A stretch of DNA of 64,000 bases from the NCBI GenBank assembly GCA_964613665.1, contig CAZTIG010000016.1, positions 1 through 64,000 of the forward strand. The letters run 5' to 3'. Numbering within the stretch: position 1 is the first letter of the stretch; the number at the start of each line of letters is the position of its first letter. Below, one piece after another: positions 17,094-24,971 of the stretch. The notes beneath the pieces are model-generated. The model did not search any database, was not told where the DNA came from, and saw nothing but the letters and a program-made list of their open reading frames with translations. The stretch is from CAZQFV01 sp964613665 (lineage in GTDB: Bacteria > Chloroflexota > Chloroflexia > DTKN01). The translations under genes and the position numbers were made by a program.

Positions 17094-17194
17094 CCACGGC
17101 CCGGCGCACGTCGACAACATCCTCTCCAAGCCGGGGGGGGGGCAAGCGGGCCGAAGCCATCGCCCTGGCGCTGCGGCACAAGCTGGTCACCTGA
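17094..17194 (+). pseudogene. Remnant of a LuxR/GerE-type HTH C-terminus, frameshifted at a G10 run
   Basis: One frame reads HVDNILSKPGG and, after a run of ten G (17133-17142), the next frame reads GKRAEAIALALRHKLVT followed by TGA at 17192-17194. Joined, this matches the end of LuxR-family HTH domains (HVxNILxKLGVxSRAEAIALALRxxLV). The expected SxxTVxxHV helix just upstream is degraded, and no N-terminal part was recognised. The homopolymer explains the frameshift; expansion of the G run also replaced the usual LGV by P-G-G. The stop overlaps the 3' end of the cytidine deaminase gene on the other strand. It is probably a dead regulator gene. Confidence 0.6.
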
Positions 17195-17573
17195 GCCGGC
17201 CGTACGGCAGCAGTTCGCCCAGGGTCACGACCACGCCTTCAGCCACCAGGACCTGAGCGCCCAGGTTGTCGTCGTGAAGCTGGCCGATGAACTCGCGGCA
17301 CCGGCCGCAGGGGGCCATGACCCGGCCGTCCCATCCCACGGCGACCATCTTGGCCACGCGGCTCTCGCCGGCGGTGACCATAGCCGCCGCGGCGGCATGC
17401 TCGGCACAGAACCCCATGGAGCTACCGGTATCGATACATACCCCCGTGTACACGCTGCCGCTCGCCGTGAGGATGGCGGCACCGACGCCGCCCGCCTCCG
17501 CGGTCTCGGAAAGCCGGCGCGGGTTGACCACGGACCTGGCGCGCTCGTACAACTCATCGAAGGCAATGTCCAA
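17187..17573 (-). CDS. cdd: Cytidine deaminase
   Basis: 128 aa from TTG 17573, which has GGAGG seven bases upstream and gives the normal length (about 130 aa) of homotetrameric cytidine deaminases. An upstream ATG at 17618 would add an unrelated Ala/Gly-rich stretch. The zinc site is complete: Cys in FCAEHAA (with the catalytic Glu) and two Cys in PCGRCREF. The N-terminal helix ELYERARSVVNPRRL and GAAILTASGSVYTGVCI are family-typical. It deaminates cytidine/deoxycytidine to uridine in pyrimidine salvage, in the cytosol. It stands alone; the next minus-strand gene upstream is about 170 bp away. Confidence 0.88.
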   Translation of the reverse strand: MDIAFDELYERARSVVNPRRLSETAEAGGVGAAILTASGSVYTGVCIDTGSSMGFCAEHAAAAAMVTAGESRVAKMVAVGWDGRVMAPCGRCREFIGQLHDDNLGAQVLVAEGVVVTLGELLPYGRLR

Positions 17574-17743
17574 CAGCACACCTCCGCCTGCGGCGCAGGA
17601 GACCACTTCACCGGGCATGGCCTTCCCGGTCGTGCCGAGATCGGGACACATGCCGGCTCCGACGGCGACTGTACACCGGGTTTCGAGCCCGGCAGGCGTC
17701 ACGGATTGCCCGTCGTGCTCCACTCCCAGGTACCAGCTCTCGT

Positions 17744-18145
17744 CTACGGGGTGGGCTGCCCGGCCGCCGGAGCCGTGTCCGCGGGCTCCGATTCGGCCAG
17801 GCATACGGCGTCGCCGACCCGGCTGATGAAGCGCTCCGCCACTTCTCTTGGCTTGCCGACCGGGCGCCAACGGCTATGCGCCGGATAGGCCGCGTACGCT
17901 TCGACTGTCACCTCGGACCGCCCCTTTCCCGTGCACGCCACGGCCACATGGATGTGAACACGCCCGGAGAAGAGGAGGCCCGCCCTCGGGCGGTAGTCGG
18001 CATCCAGGATGCCCAGGTGCGCATCGTGACCTTCAATCTCCGCCCCGATGTCCCGGGCGGCATCCAGGCAGAGCGCGAATACCTCGTCTGCCCCCAGGGG
18101 ATACGTTTTGGTTTCCCGGTATGTGTCCAGCATGGGCCGTGCCAT
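17744..18145 (-). CDS. Hypothetical protein
   Basis: 133 aa from ATG 18145 (ATG 18133 is an alternative). The start is bounded by the promoter at 18177-18205, whose predicted transcript begins about 25 bases before 18145. The sequence reads TYPLGADEVFALCLDAARDI, then HDAHLGILDADYRPR and FSGRVHIHVAVACTGKG, an alpha/beta pattern. This resembles small lipocalin- or SRPBCC-like 'DUF' proteins that start with a helix followed by strands, but I cannot name the family. The tail is Pro/Ala-rich. No clear Shine-Dalgarno was seen. Confidence 0.55.
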   Translation of the reverse strand: MARPMLDTYRETKTYPLGADEVFALCLDAARDIGAEIEGHDAHLGILDADYRPRAGLLFSGRVHIHVAVACTGKGRSEVTVEAYAAYPAHSRWRPVGKPREVAERFISRVGDAVCLAESEPADTAPAAGQPTP

Positions 18146-18176
18146 TTCCGTCGGCGGGCCATTCCCGCTGGAGAGG

Positions 18177-18205
18177 AGTATACCACCGCCGCCCCCATGG
18201 GTCAA
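18177..18205 (-). promoter_or_regulatory. Promoter of the hypothetical gene 17744-18145
   Basis: Minus strand: -35 TTGACC (18200-18205), 17-bp spacer, -10 TATACT (18177-18182) preceded by TGG. It shares CCTGTTGACCC and GGCGGTGnTATACT with the promoters at 11417 and 31583, and most of it with 26953. Confidence 0.75.
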
Positions 18206-18622
18206 CAGGCGCGCGGCCATACCAACGTCGCCAGGTCTGAGCGGCAAGTGCTCGGCTCCAGCAACGGCACGACGCCGCACATTCCGGGGCGCAGCAATGG
18301 TGCGGCTGTCCCGCGCTTCGGGGAGGCCGGCCACTTGCCATTCGCGGTGCACCGCCGCGACCCTGATCTCGCCGTGCAACAGGCGCGCGCGACTTGACAG
18401 GCTGTGTATAATGGGTCATGTCCTGGCAAACAACCGGACAGGAGGTGATGGGGGTTCCGGCGCGCGCCTGCTCGTTACCGGATCTGGGGCAGGCCAGCAC
18501 CCCACCTCACGGCCATCCGGGCTGAAGCGTTCGCCCAAGGGCGCGGCTGCGGCGAATGCCTGTTCCCACGAGACGCGGACTTGGCGCCCCACTGGAGGGA
18601 ACGAACCGCAAGGAGCGAGGCG
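18206..18622. other. Intergenic region before the large secreted protein gene
   Basis: About 415 bp without a convincing gene. A TATAAT at 18407-18412 is a plausible -10 for the gene at 18623, but the TTGACA at 18394-18399 is only seven bases before it, so it cannot be its -35. A 35-codon frame from ATG 18418 has no recognisable product. Nothing else was identified. Confidence 0.4.
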
Positions 18623-21478
18623 ATGAAGCACATGGCGACGATCCTGGTACTGGTGGTCCTGGTCGCGTCCCTGGTCCCGGCGGCCCTGGCCCGGGAACGC
18701 GCAGAGCCCGGTCCCACACGGCCGACCGTGGCCACGGCGGCCGCTCCGGCGGGGGCGCGCCCCGAATCCGTCCTCTATTTCTGGAACCTGGAGGCAAACG
18801 ACGGCGGCTTCGCCGGCACCCTGGACTGGGAGTGGGGCAGCTACGCCTGGGACGGCAGCACGTGTGATGGGTCAAACTTCCCGCCGCCCGCCGCACACTC
18901 GGGCGTCGGCATGTGGGGCACCGTGCTTAACAACTGCTACGACAACCTGGGCAACAACCAGGGCTATGCCAGTTGCGCCAACAGCGACCCCAGCGACGAC
19001 TCCGTCCTCTCCTTCAGCATCGACCTCAGCGGCGTGACGGTTCCGGTCGAGCTGAGCTGGTGGGAATGGTACGACCTCTTCTCCAGCTTCGATTGGGCCG
19101 AGGTGTACGCCAACGGCACCCGCGTCTTTCCGCACTGCGAGCCAAGCTTCGTCCAGCCGACAGCCTGGGTGCAACAGACCGTCGACCTGACGCCTTACGC
19201 CGGCGGCCCGGTGACGATCGAGTTCCACATGATGGCTTCGACGGTGGTGAACCACGCCGGCTGGTACATCGACGATGTGCTGGTCCGCACCACCTTCGAC
19301 GACTGGAAGGAGGCCCCACCCTACGCCGAGACCGGCCAGGTCATCTCCTACACGATCGTCATCAGCGCTCCCGCGCTGGTGCCTGGCATGTACATGATCG
19401 ACCCCCTGCCTACCGGCGTGGCCTACGCCGGCAACCTGGCCTGGAGCGACGGCAGCGCCTGGTACGACGGCGGGAGCAACACCGTCAACTGGCAGTACAT
19501 CGGCAGGACCGCCAGCGCGCCGGCCGCCCCGCGGCCCGCCGGCCATGAACCCGGCGCGGCCATCGAACTCGTCGGCGGCCCCGAGCCGGCCGGGCCGGCC
19601 CCCGCGGCCCCCGCGGCGGCCTGGAACTACCCCGAGGCCGTCCTCTGGGACAACGGCCCGCTGGTGACCCATCCCGGCGACTGCGCCGGCACGGACGCCA
19701 GCCGGCTGCAGACCGGCCTGGGGATGAACACCCTGGGCCTCGGGCACCAGTTCGCGGTTGGGAACCGCATAGCCGACGACTTCGAGATCGCCAACCCGCT
19801 GGGCTGGCAGATCGACACCATCACCTTCTTCGCCTACCAGACCGGCGCGCCGAGCGACCCGTCGCCCTTCACCGGGCTGTACCTGCAGATCTGGAACGGC
19901 TCCCCGGACGACCCCGGCAGCACCGTCGTCTGGGGTGACCTGACCACCAACCGGCTGCTCTCTTCGGCCTTCACCAACATCCAGCGCGACAGCGAGACCG
20001 ACCCCTGCGCCAACAGCCGCTACATCTTTGCCAACGTAGCTGCCGTGGGGACCGTCCTGCCGCCGGGCGTTTACTGGCTCGACTGGATGGCCGACGGCAG
20101 CGCCTCTTACAACGGCCCGTGGGCCCCGCCGATCACCATCCTGGGGCAGACGACCACGGGCAACGCCCTGCAGTACACCACCAGCAGCGGTGCCTGGGGG
20201 CCGGCCAACGACTCCGGCACCCTCACCCAGCAGGGCATGCCGTTTGTCATCGAGGGCAGCCTCCCGAGCACGGCCCGTGTCGAGATCTCGTTCGACGTGA
20301 CCGTCACGGCCGCCTGCGGCGCGGTCATCGTCAACGAGGGGGTCGCCGGGCTGAGCAGCTACACCACGCCCTTCTCTGCCACCACCCAGGTGGTGGGCGA
20401 TGCCGACATCGCCGTCGCGCCGGCAGCGCTGTGGGCTACCCTGCACCCCGACACCACCGCCACGCGGACGCTGGGGATCTGCAGCCTGAGCGCTTGCCCG
20501 CTGAACTGGGTCCTGTACGAGCAGCCTCCCTTCCTGGCCATGCTGGGCTCACCGTTCGCGCCGGTGGCGGTCGCCGGCCCGGGGCGCAACCACGGGCTGA
20601 CCATGGCCTCGCCGCCCGTCCGGCCGGCGGCCGTCCTCGCCGCAGTGCCCCAGGACGTGCTCTGGGATCAGCCGCTGAGCACGGCGAACCAGGCTGCCTA
20701 CGTGGACCAGGAGTTCCCCGATTTCGCCTCCTACTCTTCCTTCCTGGCCGACGACTTCACCAACGCCGAGAGCTGGCTCGTCACGGGCCTCTTTGTCCCC
20801 GGCGACGGCTGGGCCGGCTTCACGACACTTATGCACGCCACGGCGCTGACCTGGCAGTTCTATGCCGACTGCGGCGGCGTGCCCTGCGGCGACCCCGCCG
20901 GCGGGGGCGCTGCGCCGGTCTGGAACCTGACCCTGCCGCCGGACCACCCGCGGGTGACGATCAGCGCCGGCACGCCGGGGGGTATGCCGTCGAACGTCCA
21001 CCTGGAACTGCCCCTGCCGGGCGTGCTCCCGCCGGGGACGTGGTGGCTGGTGTTCTTCCCGACGATGGAGTACGCTCCCTTTGGCCAGTACGGTCGGCAG
21101 GCGGCCGACACCACCAACGGCCACACCGCGCAGTTCATCAACCCGGGCGGCGGCTTTGGCCTCGGCACGGACTGGCAGAATTGGACCGTCCTCGGCCCGA
21201 CCCAGCAGGACATCGCCTTCCGCATCGAGGGCGTGCCAGTTCCTCCGCTCGCCGATATCCCCTGGCTGAGCGAGAGCCCCATCAGCGGCACGGTGGCCGG
21301 GGGCGGGTGCCAGGACGTGGCCGTGACCTTTGACGCCACCGGCATGGCGGTGGGCGACTACTACGCCCACCTGCTCGTCGTCAGCGACGATCCCGACACG
21401 CCGCAGGTGGACGTCCCGGTCACCATGGTGGTGGTCGACACGGGTTCGATCTACCTGCCGCTCATCGTGCGGCACTGA
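18623..21478 (+). CDS. Large secreted protein with MAM-like domain, ending YLPLIVRH
   Basis: 951 aa from ATG 18623 (GGAGCGAGG upstream); an earlier in-frame ATG at 18581 precedes the signal peptide (KHMATILVLVVLVASLVPAA). Residues about 50-225 look like a MAM/jelly-roll domain of the immune-inhibitor-A type (CANSDPSDDSVLSFSIDLSG, ELSWWEWYDLFS, HAGWYIDDVLVRT). A DUF11-like strand-rich stretch (GQVISYTIVISAP) follows. Two related modules begin VLWDNGPL and VLWDQPLS and contain DDF and 'G-x-YWLDW / G-TWWLVFFP' strands. A final Ig-like domain (TGMAVGDYYAHLLVVSDDP) ends the protein before YLPLIVRH. It is probably an exported adhesive or structural protein; no protease motif is present. Confidence 0.8.
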   Translation: MKHMATILVLVVLVASLVPAALARERAEPGPTRPTVATAAAPAGARPESVLYFWNLEANDGGFAGTLDWEWGSYAWDGSTCDGSNFPPPAAHSGVGMWGTVLNNCYDNLGNNQGYASCANSDPSDDSVLSFSIDLSGVTVPVELSWWEWYDLFSSFDWAEVYANGTRVFPHCEPSFVQPTAWVQQTVDLTPYAGGPVTIEFHMMASTVVNHAGWYIDDVLVRTTFDDWKEAPPYAETGQVISYTIVISAPALVPGMYMIDPLPTGVAYAGNLAWSDGSAWYDGGSNTVNWQYIGRTASAPAAPRPAGHEPGAAIELVGGPEPAGPAPAAPAAAWNYPEAVLWDNGPLVTHPGDCAGTDASRLQTGLGMNTLGLGHQFAVGNRIADDFEIANPLGWQIDTITFFAYQTGAPSDPSPFTGLYLQIWNGSPDDPGSTVVWGDLTTNRLLSSAFTNIQRDSETDPCANSRYIFANVAAVGTVLPPGVYWLDWMADGSASYNGPWAPPITILGQTTTGNALQYTTSSGAWGPANDSGTLTQQGMPFVIEGSLPSTARVEISFDVTVTAACGAVIVNEGVAGLSSYTTPFSATTQVVGDADIAVAPAALWATLHPDTTATRTLGICSLSACPLNWVLYEQPPFLAMLGSPFAPVAVAGPGRNHGLTMASPPVRPAAVLAAVPQDVLWDQPLSTANQAAYVDQEFPDFASYSSFLADDFTNAESWLVTGLFVPGDGWAGFTTLMHATALTWQFYADCGGVPCGDPAGGGAAPVWNLTLPPDHPRVTISAGTPGGMPSNVHLELPLPGVLPPGTWWLVFFPTMEYAPFGQYGRQAADTTNGHTAQFINPGGGFGLGTDWQNWTVLGPTQQDIAFRIEGVPVPPLADIPWLSESPISGTVAGGGCQDVAVTFDATGMAVGDYYAHLLVVSDDPDTPQVDVPVTMVVVDTGSIYLPLIVRH

Positions 21479-21656
21479 CGGCGCGAGGGGCTGGCCGCCG
21501 GCACGTGGACGAAACCGAGCAAGCTGTCATGCAGGAGCCCACGCCGCGCGTGGAACCGCGGCTCCGGCAGTGCTGCCAGGGTAGTCCCCCTTGGCTACTT
21601 CCCCTGCGTCCTGCCGTTCCGCGTTCCTCTCCGCGGTGCTCACACACCAGGCACCT

Positions 21657-22637
21657 TCACTCCTCTGCCGGCACTTGGCCGCCGGCGCGGGCGAACAGGT
21701 AGCGCACGTTGGCCTTGAACCTCTCCCTGCTGCCGAATAGCCAGCCGGCGAAAGGTTCGGGCAGGGCAACCTGCAAGGCCTCCTCAAACGAACCCCCCGT
21801 GTGGGCCACCCGGCCGACCAGGTCTTCCAGCACGTCCATGTACGCGAGCTGCAGGGCCAGGTCATCCTGGCCTCCCACCGGGCCATGTCCGGGGACCAGG
21901 ACCGGAAAGCCGGCCTCCTGGAAGAAGCGCAGTTGCCGGCGATAGCGGTCGATGTCGCAGAAGCCGAGGAAGGGCTGGCTGGCGAAGAAGCCGACATCGC
22001 CGATGAAGGCGATCCCATCTTCTGGCAGCAGTACGACGGCGTCATCCTCGGAGTGCCCGCGGCCCAGGGAGCGCAGCTCCGCCCGGCGCCGGCTGCCCGA
22101 GAAGGTGACCGCGTCCTCGAACGTCTCGTCGGCGTAGCGCGGCTGGAAGCCGGCCATTTCCGCCAGGGCATAGCGAATGTGGCAGATCGTCTTCTCCAGG
22201 CCGGCGCGCACATCGGCATCCTGTTCGGTCTGCCATTGCTCCTCCGCTTTCCTGAGCCACTCTTCCCACATCGCCGGGTTCTGGAAATCCTGCACAATCT
22301 CCGGGCCCAACTCCGTGCACGCCCGGCGGGTGGCCGGGCTGGCCCACAGCACCGTGCCGGCATCGAAGGCGGAAGCGCCGATCCAGTGGTCACTGTGCGC
22401 GTGGGTCAGGACGATCGTGCCGACCGGACGTCCGCAGAGCGCTTCCGCTGCCTGGCGCAGGTCGCGGCCGGCCACCAGGGTCTGGAGAGTATCCACGACG
22501 ACGGTGCGGTCGCCCAGGTCGATGATGCCAGCGTTGGAGTACGCTCCCCCGCCGGGCTTGTGGATGCAGGCGTACACGCCATCGGCCAGGGGCTGGAGGG
22601 AAAAGTGCCTGGACTCGAACGTGGTATCTTGGGCCAT
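21657..22637 (-). CDS. Metallo-beta-lactamase-fold hydrolase
   Basis: 326 aa from ATG 22637. The signature THAHSDHWIG (H-x-H-x-D-H) and downstream HSEDDAV and LVPGHGPVGG supply the di-metal ligands of an MBL-fold hydrolase. The N-terminal pattern LADGVYACIHKPGGG ... NAGIIDLGDRTVVVDT is the usual beta-strand entry of class B/glyoxalase-II-like proteins. The central insertion (about residues 105-150, rich in Glu/Gln helices) is longer than in glyoxalase II. Substrate unknown. It is the last gene of an operon with the DppA-like peptidase (gap 37 bp) and the phosphotransferase, so a role in processing small metabolites or peptides is possible. Confidence 0.85.
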   Translation of the reverse strand: MAQDTTFESRHFSLQPLADGVYACIHKPGGGAYSNAGIIDLGDRTVVVDTLQTLVAGRDLRQAAEALCGRPVGTIVLTHAHSDHWIGASAFDAGTVLWASPATRRACTELGPEIVQDFQNPAMWEEWLRKAEEQWQTEQDADVRAGLEKTICHIRYALAEMAGFQPRYADETFEDAVTFSGSRRRAELRSLGRGHSEDDAVVLLPEDGIAFIGDVGFFASQPFLGFCDIDRYRRQLRFFQEAGFPVLVPGHGPVGGQDDLALQLAYMDVLEDLVGRVAHTGGSFEEALQVALPEPFAGWLFGSRERFKANVRYLFARAGGQVPAEE

Positions 22638-22674
22638 AGCCTTGCCCCCTGGGTCGGCCGGGCGACTGCCCCAG

Positions 22675-23475
22675 CTAGGCGACGCAGAACAGGAAGAAGC
22701 GCAGCACCTCGAAGTATTCATCCGCCTCGAACCCGACCGTGTGCGAGTCGATGGCCCGGGCGCCCGGGTAGAAGCCTACGCGGTAGGCGTCGGCGTGCTT
22801 GCGGTAGCGCAGCTCGACCGAGAAGTGGTCGGGCATGGGCACGCGGCACCGGGGCAGGTCGCCCCGCAGCGCTGCCTCCACCCCGGCGCGGATGCGCTCG
22901 ACCGCCAGGTGCGGGTGGATGCTGGTCGTGGAGTTGCCCACGCCGTGCTGGACGGCGACCGTGGAGAGCCCCGGGAGGAACGACTGGGCCTCCTGGCAGA
23001 GGGCGGCGTCGCCGGAGAGAAAGACCACCGGCACGCCCAACAGCCCGGCTGTGTAGGCCGAGACCATGAACTCGGACAGGTACTGGCCGTTGAGCTTAAA
23101 GTGGACCATGTTCCCGGTCATCGTGTGCGCCAGCGGCGAGCCGTTGGAGCCAGCCCGCGAGTGGTAGCCGATCATCAGCGCGGCGTCGAACGTCCCATCC
23201 AGCTCCTGCATCATGCCGTAAGGATGCTCGGACCAGGCGCGCACGAGCCGCACCTCGCGCGGCAGCTTGGCGGCGATGATGTTGCAGGCCCAGCCGTGGG
23301 CGTCCTTGACCCAGATCTCCGTCGCGCCGGCCTGCAGCGCCCCCTCGCATGCCGCGGCGACCTCGGCCGTCATCTGCTCGCGCAGCTCGCCGTAAAAGGC
23401 GTTCTTCTGGTCCGTCTCCTCCCAGTGGGTAGCGCCGGTGACGCCCTCGATGTCGGCAGAGATATAGACCTTCAC
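22675..23475 (-). CDS. M55-family D-aminopeptidase (DppA-like)
   Basis: 266 aa from GTG 23475, which has AAGGAGG six bases upstream. Counting from this start, the DppA zinc ligands fall at the expected places: Asp8 and Glu10 in SADIEGVTG, a His in KDAHGW near 60, a His in IGYHSRAG near 104, and a Glu in QYLSE near 133. Family members are homodecameric Zn-dependent peptidases that release D-amino acids from short peptides. The GTG overlaps the stop of the upstream phosphotransferase (GTGA), so translation is coupled. The neighbours suggest catabolism of D-amino-acid-containing peptides, but no transporter is present. Confidence 0.92.
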   Translation of the reverse strand: MKVYISADIEGVTGATHWEETDQKNAFYGELREQMTAEVAAACEGALQAGATEIWVKDAHGWACNIIAAKLPREVRLVRAWSEHPYGMMQELDGTFDAALMIGYHSRAGSNGSPLAHTMTGNMVHFKLNGQYLSEFMVSAYTAGLLGVPVVFLSGDAALCQEAQSFLPGLSTVAVQHGVGNSTTSIHPHLAVERIRAGVEAALRGDLPRCRVPMPDHFSVELRYRKHADAYRVGFYPGARAIDSHTVGFEADEYFEVLRFFLFCVA

Positions 23476-24521
23476 GGCATTCCTCCTTGTACGTAGCGTA
23501 CGACGAGCCCGGCCGTCCGGTCGATCCGCTCGCGCCACTCGGGTAGATAGGCCGGGTACAGATGTGTGCCCCCCACGGCCCAGAGGTTCCAGTAGACCTC
23601 GGTCGCCGCGATGAACAGCTCCAGCTGCTGCACCTGCTTCGGGGGCAGGGAGCGGTATTCGGCATACCCGTCCAGCAGAGCCTCCCGACAGCGCGGGAAG
23701 GCGGCCTGCTGCCAGCAGTGTTCCAGGCCCACGGCCAGGTCGTACACCCAGTAGCCATAGCCGGAGTCGTCAAAGTCGATGGGTCGGGGCTCGCCGTGCC
23801 AGAAGAGCAGGTTGGCGTCCACGCCCAGGTCCCCGTGGATCAGGCCGTAGACGTCGGGGCCCTGGCCCCAGGCGTCCATCACCTCCCGCACCCGCTGGGC
23901 CACGGCGGCAAAGGCCTCGCGGCGGGCCGGCGACAGCAGTGCCCAGGCCTCGGCGTTGGGCATGCCGCTGCCCACGTCGTCGCTGAAGAGGCCCGCCCAG
24001 TCGAAGCGCCTCTTGGTCAGGCCGGGGGGCGGCGACCAGGACGCGGCAAAATCGTGCAGCCGGGCCATCAGGCGGCCCTGGGCCCGGTAGTGCCGGGGCC
24101 GGGCCCGGCCCTTGAGCGAGCGCCCGTTCAGCCAGCGCAGCAGCGAGCAGTGCCGCACTCCCGGCATGCCGGGGATGGTGACGGCGATCAGCAGCCGGCC
24201 GTCCCGAGCGGGGATCGGCTCCGGCACGGGCAGATTGGCGTCCCGGCGCATCGCCGCCAGCCAGGCCAGCTCCAGCTCCAGCGCCGCCGGGGCCTGGTAG
24301 CCCGGCTGGTGCACGCGGAGCAGGTACTGCCCGGGCTCGAACAGGTCCTCCGTGGCCGCAGCCGGCAGGTCGGGTGTATGGACTCGGAAGAGGGTGTTCC
24401 CCGCCTGGCGGGCCAGGGCGAAGCGGGCTCCCGGGATACCGTACTCGGCCAGAGCGGCGCCGGCCAGCCGCCGCATGCGCCGCAGCCTGCCCCGATAGGT
24501 GAGCTCCTGGTATGGTTTCAT
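23472..24521 (-). CDS. Aminoglycoside-phosphotransferase-family kinase
   Basis: 349 aa from ATG 24521. It is a protein-kinase-like APH fold: N-terminal lobe with NTLFRVHTP ... YLLRVHQPGY, the Brenner-type catalytic loop LIHGDLGVDANLLF (H-x-D-x-x-x-x-N), and the metal-binding IDFDDSGYGYWVYDLA. The closest general class is homoserine kinase type II/SrkA-like phosphotransferases; substrate not predictable, and antibiotic resistance should not be assumed. It is the first gene of a three-gene minus-strand operon, with its own promoter at 24598-24626, and is coupled by a four-base overlap to the DppA-like peptidase. Confidence 0.88.
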   Translation of the reverse strand: MKPYQELTYRGRLRRMRRLAGAALAEYGIPGARFALARQAGNTLFRVHTPDLPAAATEDLFEPGQYLLRVHQPGYQAPAALELELAWLAAMRRDANLPVPEPIPARDGRLLIAVTIPGMPGVRHCSLLRWLNGRSLKGRARPRHYRAQGRLMARLHDFAASWSPPPGLTKRRFDWAGLFSDDVGSGMPNAEAWALLSPARREAFAAVAQRVREVMDAWGQGPDVYGLIHGDLGVDANLLFWHGEPRPIDFDDSGYGYWVYDLAVGLEHCWQQAAFPRCREALLDGYAEYRSLPPKQVQQLELFIAATEVYWNLWAVGGTHLYPAYLPEWRERIDRTAGLVVRYVQGGMP

Positions 24522-24597
24522 GACAACCGCTCCTCCTGCGGGCTGCAGCAGCGCGCCGCTGGCTGGGCCCCTGCCCGGCCGGCAGCGACCGGGCTCG

Positions 24598-24626
24598 ATT
24601 GTACCAGCTCGAGGCGCCACTGTCAT
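24598..24626 (-). promoter_or_regulatory. Promoter of the phosphotransferase-peptidase-hydrolase operon
   Basis: Minus strand: -35 ATGACA (24621-24626), 17-bp spacer, -10 TACAAT (24598-24603) preceded by TGG. The start codon of the phosphotransferase is 77 bases downstream. Confidence 0.7.
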
Positions 24627-24683
24627 GCCCCGGAAGGGCTATGGCCGGGCTATCGGAGGCCGGCCGGGCACGCGGGGCTGGCC

Positions 24684-24913
24684 TCACCGCTCCGGCGGTG
24701 CTGCCAGGCGATAGCGCACCGTCCACTGCGCCCGGCGGACCGGGGGCCATCAGGCCAGGAAGCGAATCCAGCCCAGCTTGGGCTCGTCTCCGTCAGCTCG
24801 ACCGCGCCTGCGTCGGCCAGGATCGGACGCGGTGAGCGGGGCTCGATCGCCAGGGCGTACAGCGGCAGAAAGAGCGTCTCGGGCACGGTGTCCAGATTCA
24901 GGTCGTCCATCAT
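24684..24913 (-). pseudogene. Remnant of an LCM/COG3315-type methyltransferase with a large internal deletion
   Basis: From ATG 24913 the frame reads MDDLNLDTVPETLFLPLYA, LAIEPRSPRPIL and DAGAVELTE, which is the typical N-terminus of leucine-carboxymethyltransferase/COG3315-like SAM methyltransferases (L-x-x-V-x-ETLLxPLYxRA-x-E ... P-I-x-D-x-xA-x-x-x-x). The frame loses similarity after about 55 residues. In another minus frame RAQWTVRYRLAAPPER ends at TGA 24684-24686, which looks like the family C-terminus. The intact gene would be about 270 residues, so roughly 200 residues are missing. A good promoter remains directly upstream. Confidence 0.6.
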
Positions 24914-24920
24914 CGGACTG

Positions 24921-24949
24921 ATTGTACCAGCAGCTGGAAGAGGCGGCAA
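24921..24949 (-). promoter_or_regulatory. Promoter upstream of the methyltransferase remnant
   Basis: Minus strand: -35 TTGCCG (24944-24949), 17-bp spacer, -10 TACAAT (24921-24926) preceded by TGG. The first ATG is only seven bases after the -10, so the message would be leaderless. Confidence 0.65.
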
Positions 24950-24971
24950 ATCCCGAAAGGGCTAGCAGGGT

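Noticed and set aside
17133..17142. G10 run as a phase-variation switch
   Set aside because: Possible in principle, but no intact upstream coding region for the regulator was found, so decay is more likely.
18394..18412. TTGACA followed by TATAAT
   Set aside because: Spacer is only seven bases, so the boxes cannot act together; only the TATAAT may be a -10.
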